64,000 nucleotides of DNA, from NCBI GenBank assembly GCA_033239525.1, contig BSYO01000022.1, positions 13,774,923 to 13,838,922 on the forward strand. The letters run 5' to 3'. A model generated the notes under the pieces. The model was not told where the DNA came from, did no database searches, and worked only from the letters and a program-made list of their open reading frames with translations. Source of the stretch: Nepenthes gracilis (Eukaryota > Streptophyta > Magnoliopsida > Caryophyllales > Nepenthaceae). This document shows, piece after piece, positions 24,518 through 36,585 of the stretch (positions are counted from its first letter, which is position 1; the number at the start of each line of letters is the position of its first letter). A program made the translations under genes and the position numbers.

Positions 24518-25244
24518 AATTATTTTTGAACTCAAGTATTGAAGATAATGCCCAATGATCCCCTGCAGTCTTTCCTTCCTTGCTTTGCTTTGCTCTTAGG
24601 TAGTTGTCTAATGGTGAATCCCTCCTCCTCCCCCGGGGATCCCTCCTCATTGTGACTTAGGGGGTGAAGCGGCAAATCAGTATGGTGACATGGAGACTGT
24701 ATACCTAACAGAAATGTAACTGTACCTTTTGAGTAAAATGACCACATCTAAGTTTCTCTTTCTTCCATGATTTTTACCAAATTTCTCTTTTTCAGCTTAC
24801 TATTTCACTCTCTGTTCCCAGATTTTCCATGTAGAAATACTGGTAATCATTGATTTTACAATGAATTTTGGGACAATAGTAATGTTGCTCTATTGTTAGT
24901 AATAGGTTAGGGGCTCAAACCAAGAACATAACTTCCTTAAAATATGTGAGTAAGATTGTGAATATTTAATCCTATTTAGATCTGATGATATAAAAGACTC
25001 ATTAATTGACCCTTATCTAATTCCCTTTCTTCTTCATCTTTAATGCTGCAATATGACTTATCTGGTGGGCTCCTATTATTTGCAACCCCAGAAGTCAAAG
25101 TGGTTTAAAAATCTTGAACAGTTATTTTCAATGTATATTAAGTATGGTTGATCAATCAAGCAAAGAAAATGGAGCAATCAAGCACATATTAAGTCTATTA
25201 TTGAAGTTGTAAACGTACAATTAAGAAAGAGGAAGATCATCAAA
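24518..25244. other. downstream region of the CASP-like gene, nothing else seen
   Basis: AT-rich and without supported coding. Presumably contains the 3' UTR and poly(A) region of the minus-strand gene ending at 25245 (AATAAT-like motifs on the minus strand near 25200), which I cannot place exactly. Confidence 0.35.
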
Positions 25245-26962
25245 TTACATGGCATCCACAGAGCCAACAGTAGTCTTTTGTTTTTGAAGTTTGAAGTTGG
25301 ATATGACACTAATGGCCGATAGTAGAGCAAGGCCAACGAAAGAAGCAATGATGGCAGCTCCTCCATGGTGGCAAAAGGTTTCAAATTTGTCACAGATTTT
25401 GTTCCATGCTGCATGCGAATTGCCATTCTTTGCTATCTCTGCTATGAAGGCAGCAGAACTTGCCCCAGCAGCCACCAATGCAAAGATCATCTGTATCATG
25501 TTAAATACTTTAATTACTACGAGAGCCTTCTTTAATGCAAAGATTATGTTATAGTAAGGACTACGTTTAAACACTGCCCCCTTGTTCTTTTTAGATACAA
25601 TGTGGGAGTTTCTCTGTTCATCTTTTCAGACTCAAGTAGAGTTTCCCTTTAGCATAGAGCTTGAAAAATTGAACCCAGTGAAATCAAACAAGGAGCACTT
25701 AACTACTAGTCTAGTATAGTAGTTGGTTTGTTTTTGTTCTATTACTTGCAATGTGAACAGACTTCTACTCATGAGATTAGTTGAGTAGATTGAGTTAACT
25801 GACAGCTATCAAATAGCTAGTTTTGGTTAATATAAAGAAACCTATCTGGCTTAGTTAAGCTACTACTTCTTATGACTTGCATTTTAGTCAGCCATATTTT
25901 CCTCATGTACTCCAACAAGATTCTCAATTAATTTATGGACACTGCTAGCTATAAGTTCTCAAAGAGTTACTCGTTGCTTTACTAATGGTATGTAAGACAC
26001 TTATCATGGGACTCATATTTAAGTTTATTATGTTGTCCAATCTCACAGAGCAGACATCAAAGTGTTATAAATAATGATTCTAACCAATACACCAAACACA
26101 TTTTATTCAAAGGATGAAGAAAAAAATCAACACTACCGTGTCCAAACTAGCTATTGCCACACAACGAAGCCCTTTGAAGTCCAAGTCCCGCCCATATGTC
26201 TCTATGACCAACATGAGCATGTTGTGGAGAGTAGCCCATCCATTAGCGACCACGAAAAAGCTGCATCAATTTATCAAACTCTTACTCGGTCATATTTATA
26301 AGCCATATCCGTACAAGCTTATTTGACATGTGAGAATGTAAATAACAAAATAAGATAGGAAAATAGGAAGTTGGGAATTAGATACAGCAATTATAGTTTA
26401 CATTTGTGTAATTGTTTCCTACCCTACTTCCATATGTATCCCCTCCTCCAATATGAAACAAGTGACTTGTTTAATTCTCAAATTACCTTGCCCACCTCAA
26501 ACCTGACAACGTGTCAAAAGTAAGAGGATGATTTAAGACACAAGGCTCCCACGCAGTATTGTGTAATGAGAGTTAGAAGTTAGCAACTTTTTTCCTTTAT
26601 CCATAACCTTCATGTCACTATAAAACAAACATATCATTTTACCAAAACTCACTCACCCTCCTATATTTTGACAGAAAAATAGGCATGGAAGACACAATGG
26701 CTTACATATTAGCAGGCGTGTGTTGAAACTTGGCGGTAAGAGTGGCTTTAATTGGAGTTGTACCAATAGTTCCAACCACAAACGTCTTTGTTTCTCTGTT
26801 AAGGGCCATCACAATTGTACCAGACGTCGTGGCCAAAAGGGCCATGAACCTGAGCAATATAAGTATCATGTCCCTTCTCTTGGAGATTAGTCTTGGCCCC
26901 AGGGAACCATAACCAGATGCTGCTCCTGGCTTTTCATGGTTACCATCACCTTCTTGAGCCAT
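25245..26962 (-). CDS. CASP-like membrane protein, CASPL1 type, three exons
   Basis: A host gene with exons 26962-26706, 26260-26137 and 25490-25245 and GT..AG introns (donors GTAAGC and GTAGTG; acceptors ATGCAG and ATACAG). The phases join cleanly to 208 codons, the usual CASPL length. Four membrane spans are visible: about residues 32-53, 86-105, 117-137 and 174-194. TM1 has the conserved Arg (LLRF, R38) and TM3 the conserved Asp (ASLD, D126). The second extracellular loop has KNGNSHAAWNKICDKFETFC with its two Cys. CASPLs are four-span plasma-membrane proteins related to those that scaffold the Casparian strip. The job of this one is unknown. An in-frame ATG at 27013 lies upstream of the likely transcription start, so I chose 26962 (MAQEGDG...). 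The frame is intact. Confidence 0.92.
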
Positions 26963-27014
26963 GAAAACTGTGGAGCAGGTAAGATGGTAGGCAGTAGAGG
27001 GGAGGTCCTTCATT

Positions 27015-27022
27015 CTTATAGA
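27015..27022 (-). promoter_or_regulatory. possible TATA box of the CASP-like gene
   Basis: TCTATAAG on the minus strand, 53-60 bp before the chosen ATG. This would give a short 5' UTR. Confidence 0.4.
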
Positions 27023-28998
27023 TGGAGAAAGTAATGCAAGTCGTGTAAGTCAAGTGTGAAATGCTTTTAAGTTTCTTTGGGTGGTCTAACCATCTTAGCA
27101 ACTCTATCAAGAAAGTATCGGTTTCTGGCTGTTGGGAATATTTAAACTCAAGTGAGACAAGAAACTGATCATGGTTACCACTGTTCCTAGTCAAATGATT
27201 GGTGGTTTTGATCAACTGAAATGACCCTCTCGCTTTCTGAGTTAAGATATAAGCAATTGGGGCATCTTTGTCCATATTGTTGGATGTGTTTCTAAGGGGC
27301 ACTTTTTCAAAAACTAGCTTTGGTTTTTTTTTAATAAGTTCAAATTAAAATTTGGTTAAAAAAAAGGTGTTTTAGTTGTGAAAAAAATTGCTGTGGTTCA
27401 ACCGTTGCTTGAGTGGAGGAAGAGAAGAAAATATCGAGTTGGAGATTGGTAAATTAACCTATCATTTGGCTGGTGGGTAGTGGTGCCGGCTCATTTCTTG
27501 ATCAGTTGATGTACCACTGTAAGATGAAGTTTAGCCTTCTATAGGAATATAATTGGAAAAACTGTTAAATAAATGGATATAAATTGATCAATTAAATAAG
27601 TTTTATTTGAACTTAAAAAAAAATTACTTGTAAATAAGTGGAGTCATATTTGACCAAGCATAACTTTTAATTAAATGTCTCAAATCCGTATTGGGGACTA
27701 TTCATTTAGCCTCTGAAATGAATGAGCATACACAAGCTCCTATCAAGCCTGTTCACAAGCTATTTTAGTGTGATGTCTTTACTACACAACTATATATTTT
27801 AATGGAGAATCTTAAAGGTTATTAATTACACAAAAAGTATAACTTATGAAAAATAATTTTTTAAACTTGATATTTATTTAAAATAAAAATATATTTAGAA
27901 AAAAAATTTATAATTTGGGTCAGGTCAGATATTACCAAATGTTGTTACCTATAATCATGCCATGCCCGCGGCGTAAATCGATCTTAATTTTGTGGTCGTA
28001 CTAATCTATAATACTTTTATACGTGTACCAAATCCTATAAATTTGGGATCTGGGCCGTTTGGAATGCCCAATTTTGATAGGTGTACTCTGAAGTAACCTG
28101 ATGACTCACCTTCTAAGCATAGATTTTTAGTTCTAAAATTCGGAATCAAAAATATTAGTGGACAACTAATCACAATACTTGTGCTGACTTAATTTTGACG
28201 GATTGCAACTCTTTTGATTCAATCTCTACAACATATGGCAACATGGGTGTCCAACAACTAACAAAATCAAAGGATGATTTTGATCGAGCAAGACGGCCTA
28301 AATAGCTTGTTTTTGACTAAATGATTGTGAAATGGCATATCTTTTCCTCGTGAGGGCCTGTGTGGCTTTTGTTGAAGGCTTAATGAGCGCAGGAAGGTCT
28401 AAGATGGAAAGTAGACAGAGGAAAGAGAAGAGAGAGTGGATCTCACGACTAACCTAGGAACAGGCTTGCTAACCTTCGGGGAGATACATGCGAAGAGTGG
28501 AGATGTACTTGATGGGGCAGCGCGGCAGATTGGAGGCGGGAGAAGAAGAAATTGGAGCATACTTGTACTTCGAAATTTATGGGGAACAAATTTCTCCATA
28601 CTATTATGGAAAAACTTACTTTGTCAACGGTATTTTTAATTTTACTTGATTCGTGAATTATTTTTATATGTTAATGGAACTCTAGTTTATTATTCTCCAA
28701 TGGCTTCATATTTGGATAATTTGTTAATGGTACTTTTTACAAATTTAGTTACACTTTTTTTATGAAATTGTGCGTCGTTTGATTATTTTCAGTAAAGATT
28801 GTTGATTTTGTGGGTGTAATTTCTTGATGTAAGTGTATTACCACGTTTAAATTTGAGTTTAATAAAATATAGATCAAGGACTATGAATGAAGGCCATGAT
28901 TTACTAAAATTAGTTTTAAATTAAATTGGTTTTTAATGTTATATTTTTCAATTAGAAAATCTAGTCTTATGATCTCCATATGAGTTGTTCAATGGAAT
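27023..28998. other. intergenic DNA up to element R, no gene seen
   Basis: AT-rich with a few short open frames. A somewhat more GC-balanced patch at 28380-28600 has no recognisable product. It ends in GGAAT, the target site of element R. Confidence 0.4.
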
Positions 28999-30027
28999 TG
29001 TTGGGTCCCATGTCCTGTCCCATAAGACGGGCCCAGGCCCACGGAGCAGGTCGCAGCCCAGGAGAAGATCAGAGGCCCACGAAGAAATGTCAGCCCAGCC
29101 AATGGGTGAATGGCGCGAGCCCACAACGGAAGGAGGTAACGGTAACCGGCGGCGCATTAAATGCGTCGCGGGAACAGACAAAAAAGGGAAAGGCTAGCCA
29201 AGAGGCGTGGTGGCGCAGCGCCCTTAATGCCACCCGGCCGCCGTCTGGGACGGCCAACCAATCCCCTCGGAAAAAATCGGGCGTGGTCAACGACGCCCAG
29301 CAACGTGCCAAGCACGGCAACAGGGTTGCCGGCGTGACCGGTGGTCCATGATAGCGACCAGCGGCGCGATAGCCCAAGCAACGGGAGTTTTGGCGCCCAA
29401 GAGTCCAACGGGGTGATGTGTATAAAAATCCTCACACCCCATAGAGAAAAGGACCCTTTTTTCGAACTCGGGAACTCTCTTGATTTTCATCGACTGAACG
29501 ATCAGTCGTAAGAGCTTGAGCTCTTTGATCAAGCAACGAACCTTACGGAACATAGCTTCAAGCATCCTTGACGATTTCTCTCCTCTTCTCTCAAAAACAC
29601 AAGAGTGACGAGTAGAAGCGAGCTTTGCCTCATCTAGCCGACTCGCTCACAATCCCAAAGATCCTCCGAGATCACGGAACGCGTTAGCCACCCGCTACGG
29701 TCATCACGGAAGCCAGGCCTTCCAATACCTGCTCACAACATTCCCCCACATCATCGCATAAGCACTACTACGCTTTCACAGCATTTCCTCCGTGCACCAC
29801 CTTAGCGTGCGCATTTCCGTTCATTGCGGGAATATTGCTGACTTGAGCGTCGGAGCGGCCTCGGTGGGAGAAATCCTGCCAGACCCTTCACCTCTTGCTT
29901 GTTGTTTGTGTTGTGCAGGTCCAGGTTCATAGAGACGGAGACCGGACCCTTCTTCCAGAGCGCCCGCACGCTTAGGAATCCGAAGGCTCCCTAATCCGTA
30001 CGGCAACCTTGGGCTCGGGACGCAACA
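28999..30027 (+). repeat. 5' LTR of element R
   Basis: 1,029 bp, TGTTGGGTCCC...GGGACGCAACA. It aligns with the 3' LTR end to end. Differences cluster as small indels at 29165-29275. Confidence 0.95.
29421..29428 (+). promoter_or_regulatory. TATA box in the 5' LTR of element R
   Basis: TATAAAAA in GTGTATAAAAATCC. The 3' LTR has the matching TATAAAA at about 41660. Confidence 0.65.
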
Positions 30028-30028
30028 T

Positions 30029-30046
30029 TGGCGCCGTCTGTGGGAA
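30029..30046 (+). other. primer-binding site of element R
   Basis: TGGCGCCGTCTGTGGGAA one base after the LTR end. The TGGCGCCGT start is typical of Tat/Athila-group elements. The first nine bases fit tRNA-Asp, but I cannot assign the tRNA with certainty. Confidence 0.8.
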
Positions 30047-30098
30047 CCTGACAAAGCGCCAAGTGTCTCTTTCCCAACAAGCAACTGAACAACCAAAA

Positions 30099-31680
30099 AT
30101 GGTGAACACCCGAGCACAGACTAGTGCTCCTGCGGTGGAAGTCACCGCCCAAGGAGAAGTTTCCCCCGCAGGGAACCAAGCGAACAACCAGCCGGAGCCT
30201 GAGGTCCGCCACATGGCAGCGGACATAGATCTCTTGAAGGTCCTCGCCGCCGCGCGCGACACGAGGCCGCCTGGCCCGGGACTGCTCCCCCCGCGGCCCA
30301 AGCCTCCACCTCCAAGAGAGGAAAGCGTCGAGAAGCCGCTCGCAAGAGGCGAGCGGACCGTCTCAACCGCGAGGCAACCCAAGCCGCACCAAGTGAGGAT
30401 GGCCAGAACGAGGCGGAAAGCCATCCCGTCGACGACGATAGGGAGGACAGCCCCGAAGGGCGCTACCCCCACAACTCGCGTGGCAACAGGAGGCCACCCG
30501 CCGCAGGCTCCAACGGCGAACGCGCCTCTCAGGCGGAGAGTCGCCACCCTCGACGAGCCCAGACGCACCTCCAGGGGAACACGGAGCTCCGTGACGTCCT
30601 CAATGCGCGAAGAGGCTCTACGGACCCTTCGATGGAGGAGAAAGTCAAGGTGTTGTGGGACACCCTGCACAAGGAGAAGCCCACGCCCTCCTCCGCCGAC
30701 CTCCGTAGATCACCCTTCGCCATGGACTTGCGGACGCAACCGTTACCGAGCAAGTTCAAAATGTCGGTACTGGAGGGATACGACGGGAGCAAGGATCCAA
30801 TGGATCATCTCAATTGCTTCCGCACCCACCTCTCTTTACAAGGGGCAAGCGAGGCCCTGATGTGCCAGTGCTTCCCCGTCACCCTTAGGGGTGACGCGCT
30901 GCTCTGGTTCCACGGCCTCCCCCCAAACTCCATACGCTCGTTCGACGAGCTTGCTGACAGCTTCCCGAGCTGATTCGCCTCCGGCGAAGGGGGAGGAGAG
31001 GCAACCCTGGCACCTGGTCCGCCTCCGACAGAGACAAGATGAAAGCTTTGAGCGGTTTTACGGACCGTTTCATCACTGAGGCGAGGCGGATCCCACACCT
31101 CTCCGACGAACTGAAGCTCAACGCCTTCATCGCCACTTTGGCGGCGGGGGATTTCTTCAAACACCTGTCGTACCAACGTCCTCAGACCTTCCGGGAGGCT
31201 GAGACCATTGCTCGGGCGTACATTACGGCCGAAGAGGCCAATGAGGCGAAGCGCCCCGAGCGAGTGGACCGACCCCCGGAAGCCCCTCGAGCTTCAGGAG
31301 GGAGAAAAAGGGACAGCGACAGCCAGCGCTACTCGGAGCGCCGAAAGCAGCAGCGGCCCCCGCCGGGGCCCAAAAGGGACTACAACATGTCCTCTCTGAC
31401 CCCGCTCAACGACAGCCGGGCGAACATCCTGATGCAGATCCAAGATGAAAAATTCTTCAAGTGGCCGAAAACGCCCAAGGGTCCCAGCGGCAGTGATCAG
31501 ACGAAGTACTGCCAGTACCACCACTGCCTGGGGCACTCGACCGAGAACTGCCGCACCCTGCAGCAGGAGATTGAAGAACTGATCCGGCGCGGACACTTAA
31601 AGCGGTTCGTGAAGAGCCCGGGTCAGGAGCCTGCTCCCTCCGACGGTGAACCCAGCGAGCCTCCGAGGGCCCGCATGGCT
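30099..31680 (+). pseudogene. gag of element R (frameshifted)
   Basis: Starts at ATG 30099 (MVNTRAQTSAPAVEV). The frame changes near 30240-30300. The next frame carries a charged linker and then the capsid domain (KMSVLEGYDGSKDPMDHLNCF..., GDALLWFHGLPPNSI). A TGA at 30971-30973 stands where an Arg codon is expected. Another shift follows near 31060, at a TTTT run after GAGCGG. The rest (ITEARRIPHLSDELKLNAFI...) ends with a zinc-knuckle-like CQYHHCLGHSTENC and IEELIRRGHLKRFV, typical of Tat Gag. Capsid protein of the particle, not translatable as it stands. Confidence 0.88.
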
Positions 31681-31799
31681 GCTAGCGTGGTTCACATGAT
31701 ATCTTCCGCCGACACGGCGAGCGCCAGGCGAGGGCAGCCCGAAGCGACTTCCAGCAACAAGCGGGCGAAGATAGGGGCTAGGAATGATGTCATTAGCTT

Positions 31800-32211
31800 T
31801 AGTAGCGACGATATGGCACATGTAACCTTTCCCCATACTGACCCCCTTGTTGTATCGGCCCTTGTTTCAGCTGGTGGTGCTGACTACCAACTGAAACGGG
31901 TCTTCATTGATAATGGAAGCTCACAAAATTTGCTGTATCTCACTGCATTTATTAAACTTGGACTAAAACGGGACCAAATGAAGGCCGCAAACGGACCATT
32001 GTACGGCCTGGACAACGAGCACATTCAGGTGTAAGGGATTATACGACCGAAGTCACAATGGGGACCCACCCGCGCTCTATATCGCGCGACCATGTTCCTC
32101 GTCGTCGACCTTCCGTCCGTCTACAATGCCATACTCGCAGACCCTTCCCCGACAGCCTTCGAGGCCGTGACGTCCATCCCGCACTGAAGGTGAAATTCCC
32201 CACCCCGGGGC
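31800..32211 (+). pseudogene. aspartic protease region of element R
   Basis: 31815-32034 encodes a retropepsin-like segment (DPLVVSALVSAGGADYQLKRVFIDNGSSQNLL) with the active site as D-N-G-S-S. A TAA at 32032-32034 ends it, but the same frame continues past the stop with FLVVDLPSVYNAIL, a conserved Tat block, to about 32185. Processes the polyprotein in intact elements. Confidence 0.8.
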
Positions 32212-33867
32212 GTGGGAGAAGTCCTGGGAGACCAAGAAATGGGGCGAACACCGCTACATCCCAAGTCAACCCGGTGGCACCAAGCGACCGAGCGAAGACT
32301 GACCTCCGCGACGAGACGCCGCCCAACAGCCCGATCGGGCGAGGAAATAGAGGCGATCCCTCTCAATCCTTCCGATCCGGAACGATGCGTGAACGTGGGA
32401 AGGTCCCTTCCACCTACATACCGCGACGAGTTAATCACCTTCCTCCGGGCTAACTCCGACGTGTTTGCCTGGGTCCCCGCCGACATGCCCGGGATATCGG
32501 CCGAAGTCATAGTCCACAAGCTGGGCCTTGACGCGAGCCGAAAACCCATCCTGCAGAAGCGGAGGAACCACTCCGTCAAGAAGTTAGTCGCCATCAGGGA
32601 AGAAGTAAAGAGACTCCTGGACGCCGGATTCATCAGAGAAGTCCAGTACCCGGAGTGGCTATCCAACGTTGTGCTGGTAAAGAAGAGCAGCGGCAAGTGG
32701 CGGATGTGCGTCGACTTCACGGACGTGAACAAGGCCTGCCCCAAAGATAGCTTTCCGCTCCCAAGGATCGACCAGCTCGTGGATTCCACATCCGGGCACG
32801 AACTGCTGAGCTTCATGGACGCGTACTCGGGATACAACCAGATCCGGATGGACCCAGAAGACGAGGATCACACCTCGTTCATGACAGATCAAGGGACGTA
32901 TTGCTACAAAATGATGCCCTTTGGTCTCAAGAATGCAGGCGCCACCTACCAGCGCCTTGTCAACAAGATGTTCGAAACTCAAATCGGGCGGAACGTGGAG
33001 GTGTACGTCGACGATATGCTTGTAAAAAGCAAAGTCGCAAGCCACCACGTCAACGACCTTGACGAGACCTTTCAAATCCTCCGACAGCATGGGATGAAGC
33101 TCAATCCCGTCAAATGTGCGTTCGGAGTGACCTCCGGAAAGTTCTTGGGCTTCATTGTGTCCCAACGAGGAATAGAAGCCAACCCAGAGAAGATCAAAGC
33201 AATACTCGACTTGAACCCCCCACGAAGCGTGAAGGAAGTCCAGAAGCTGACAGGGCGGATAGCCGCCCTCTCACGGTTTCTAGCGAAATCAGCCGACAAG
33301 TATTTACCCTTCTTCAAGGCGCTAAGGGGCACGAAGTCGCGCGGGTTCAAGTGGGATGACGAATGCGACGAAGCATTCAAGGAACTGAAGACTTATCTCT
33401 CCAGCACACCGCTTTTGAGCTCACTGCGCGGTGGGGAAGATCTCTACCTCTACCTAGCTACATCAGCATCAGCACTTAGCTCCGTGCTAGTAGCGGAGCA
33501 CGAAGGCAAGCAACAACCGGTGTACTACGTAAGCCGGGTACTGACGGACGTAGAGGCTCGCTACCCGCACGCAGAAAGGATGGCGCTCGCACTTGTCTAC
33601 GCGGCGCGGAAACTGCGACCCTACTTCCAGTCACACCGGATTGTTGTGCTGACAGACCAGCCACTAAAATCGATCTTGCAAAAACCAGAGACGTCAGGCC
33701 GGCTGGTTAAGTGGGCCGTTGAGCTAGGAGAATTCGACTTAGAGTTCCGGCCGCGGCCAGCCGTGAAAGGACAGGCTCTGGCGGACTTTATCGTCGAGGC
33801 GGCGACGCCAGCACAGGATGAAGGCAACAATCCAGGAGATACGGAGCACGACAGTTCACCTGTGTGA
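32212..33867 (+). pseudogene. reverse transcriptase and RNase H of element R
   Basis: 551 codons open. RT motifs in order: WLSNVVLVKKSSGKWRMCVDF, DSFPLPRIDQLVDSTSGHELLSFMDAYSGYNQI, MPFGLKNAGATYQRLVNKMF, the catalytic VYVDDMLVKS at about residues 264-273, and FLGFIVSQRGIEANPEKI. The RNase H follows (LYLYLATSASALSSVLV..., VYYVSRVLTDVEARYPHAERMALALVYAARKL, DQPLKSIL). The TGA at 33865-33867 replaces the Trp codon that normally opens the second RNase H (W-TL-VDGSS), so it is a single in-frame nonsense. RT core residues look intact. Confidence 0.93.
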
Positions 33868-34260
33868 ACCCTAAACGTAGACGGATCGTCTACTCAGGCA
33901 GGAAGTGGAGTTGGAATCGTGTTAAGGACACCCGAGGGTGTGGAGATCGTATACTCCGTTACTCTGGCCTTCCCGGCCACAAACAACGTTGCGGAGTACG
34001 AAGCCCTCCTTGCGGGCCTACGACTGGCGAGGGAGTGTTCCGCGCGGTCGTTGGTCGTACGTAGTGACTCCGAACTCGTGGTCAATCAGGTGAAGGGGAA
34101 CTTCGAAGCCTCGAACCCACACCTTGTGAGGTACTTGGCAAAAGTAAGGGCCCTGATCCCTGAGTTCGGCCGATTCGAGATCGAGCATATCCCGAGAACG
34201 GATAACGAACGCCCCACCGACCGCCCGGGATGCGGCCGCGAATCAGAGCAAGCGATGCGA
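33868..34260 (+). pseudogene. second (archaeal-type) RNase H of element R
   Basis: In frame with the preceding RT/RNase H across the TGA. Reads TLNVDGSSTQAGSGVGIVL (first Asp), ATNNVAEYEALLAGLRLA (Glu) and VVRSDSELVVNQVKGNFEA (Asp), the metal-binding set of RNase H, then FGRFEIEHIPRTDNE. The second RNase H is characteristic of the Tat lineage. The end is frameshifted at about 34215-34260. Confidence 0.88.
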
Positions 34261-35537
34261 GGGAACCCGGGAAGTCAGATCATGGCTGCCAAAGATTGAT
34301 ACCGAAGACAAAGAGGTCCTCCATATTGACGCAAGGGACAACTGGATGACTCCGTACGTAAAGTTCCTCACTGAAGAAGCCTTGCTAGAAGATGCCAACG
34401 AAGCCAAGCGAATCAGGAAGACAGCAGGATGGTACACGGTTCTAAATGGGAGATTGTACAGGCGAGGATACTCCACCCCTCTTCTGAAGTGCCTTACCCC
34501 GGAGGAAGCCGACTATGCGTTGGCGGAAGTACACTTGGGGCTGTGCGGATCTCACATTGGCGGGAAGAACCTAGCGTTCAACGTCATGCGGCAAGGGTTC
34601 TATTGGCCCACCATGAAACAAGATGCTATGGAGTTCGTCCGCAAGTGTGAGAGTTGCCAGGTCCATGGCAACATGACGCATCAGCCACACACCGAGCTGC
34701 ACTATCTCCAGTCCCCATGGCGTTCGCCTGATGGGGATCGACATACTCGGACCCATGCCGATGGCGGCGGACAAAAGAAAATTCCTTATCGTTGGCATCG
34801 ACTACTTCACAAAATGGGTGGAAGCCGTCCCACTCGCCAAGATTACAGAACAGAACGCGACGGAATTCCTCCGACAAAGCATTGTTTGCCGCTTTGGGAT
34901 TCCTGAGGTCGTAGTAACCGATAACGAGACCCAATTCACCGGCAAACGCTTCACGAAGTACTGCCGTAACCTCCGCATCAAGCTGGTGCACACATCCGTG
35001 GCGCACCCTCAAGCAAACGGTCAGGTCGAAGTCACCAACCGCACGATCCTGCACGGATTAAAAACCAGGTTGGAAGACGCTGGGGGCTCCTGGACTGAGG
35101 AGCTACCGTCAGTACTGTGGTCGTATCGAACAACTGCGAGAGAACCAACAAGGGAGACGCCCTTCAACCTTTGCTTTGGGTCTGAGGCTGTGGTACCCGT
35201 GGAAGTGGGGATGCCAAGCCTGCGGATCGAATGCTTCGGTCCAGACACCAATGAACGAAGGCTGCGAGAAAGTCTGGACTTGCTCTCGGAGGTTCGAGAC
35301 GCCGCACGACTCAGGACTACGGCCTACCAACAGCGAGTCGCGCGGTACTACAACAAGCGAGTGAAGGCACGCCCACTAGAAGTTGGAGATCTGGTCCTCC
35401 GGAGCGTAGAGGCGCGGGAAAGACCGCAACAGAACACAACTCTCCCGGGTGGGAGGGGACCGTTCTTCGTCTCCGCAATCCTCCCGGAGCGGAGCGTCAA
35501 GCTCTGCGCCCGGCAGCAAACTGGTCCCGCGGACTGA
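34261..35537 (+). pseudogene. integrase of element R
   Basis: The 34261-34715 frame holds the zinc-binding N-terminus (HLGLCGSHIGGKNLAFNVMRQGFYWPTMKQD..., CESCQ). A frameshift at about 34715-34730 moves to the core (MGIDILGPMP...). The catalytic D-D-E is present in VGIDYFTKWVEA, VVTDNETQF and ANGQVEVTNRT. The C-terminal domain follows (YYNKRVKARPLEVGDLVLRSVEA). Ends at TGA 35535-35537. Would insert the cDNA copy; broken by the shift. Confidence 0.92.
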
Positions 35538-36585
35538 GGCGCCGCCAACTTAAGGAAATATTATCAGTAATACAACAGCGACCCAGGTAAGTCGCATACG
35601 CATGCATCACGATGAATGCTTGAACATGAATTTGTCTTTGCTTATCATAATAGCTTTATCTTGTTGCATATGCATTTGTGTGAGTTAATGTCATGCATTA
35701 CACTTTCAAATCAAACGACCTAGACTGCCCCTAAGTCGGGAGGACAAGCGTCCGTCCGTAAAACCAGTCCTTGGCTCAAACGCCCGGCGGTCCAAAGCAA
35801 ACTGTCACAGGACTCCGCCCTCAAGCCGATGGATGGCTGGGGCGGCATTACACACCATGGCTCGCGCGAAGAAGGCCGGCGCCACTTAGAAACCGAGCCC
35901 CGTGCTGGTCGGCTCGGAGGCGTCCGTAAGTAGGCTTGGACAAAGGATCCAGCGATCCATTCCGAAAGGCTATCTGCCGACGACCGTGCGGTCAAAACAT
36001 TAGGCACAGGGGCTCTCCGAGTCCCCACAATCTGGCTAATAAAACCTTAGGGGGCAAAGAATCGCGGGCGTGCGGCGACCTTCTTTAAATAGAAGAGAGC
36101 ACCCTCGATACAATGGTCGTGGGCTAGGACCTCAACTTGGTGATTATAACGCTTTGAGCAGGAGCGACACACCTCCCGCAATTGTACGCGACCGAGTCCT
36201 AGACCCAGGAGTCCGGTTACCGCGGCCTGACCGCTGCGCTGACCCTCGTTGAGGCTCCAGGGGCTTGGCGACGACATCCGCTTTACCGGATCGAGCCCCC
36301 CAAATGTGTGAGCTGTGATGACATCCTCTTACGAAGGACGAGCACCACGCAAGAAGGCGCCTGTATAGGGCCTTAACCAAAACGGCTCCAAAGAGCCCAA
36401 CGCTCAAACACGAAGCGAGATTCAACGAATGAAAACAAAAGCAAAAAAGAAAAAAAAAAGAGCAAGCAACACTGAACGATGAAGGAAACGTGGACACGGA
36501 GCGTAAACGGAAGCTTTTCATTTATACAAAAGACAGACATGATACAACGACGGAAACTGGACTCAAAACTTAACGGTGGTGAAAG
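35538..36585. other. non-coding spacer of element R
   Basis: Between pol and the antisense genes. Contains an A-rich tract at 36428-36463 and a minus-strand CTATTTAAAG at 36083-36092 resembling the TATA sites of the two antisense ORFs. No ATG-initiated long frame follows it. Confidence 0.5.

Noticed and set aside
24532..24747. 71-codon minus-strand frame downstream of the CASP-like gene
   Set aside because: No similarity recognised and no splice or promoter context.
29972..30670. 232-codon minus-strand frame over the R leader and gag
   Set aside because: Mirror frame of gag in GC-rich DNA, with no domain and no promoter-like sequence.
30009..30860. 283-codon frame taken as one protein
   Set aside because: Only its first part from 30099 is gag. 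The later part is the wrong frame; the true Gag continues in another frame.
36083..36092. third minus-strand CTATTTAAAG as a promoter for another antisense gene
   Set aside because: No G-box nearby and no ATG-initiated long frame downstream; kept only as a note.
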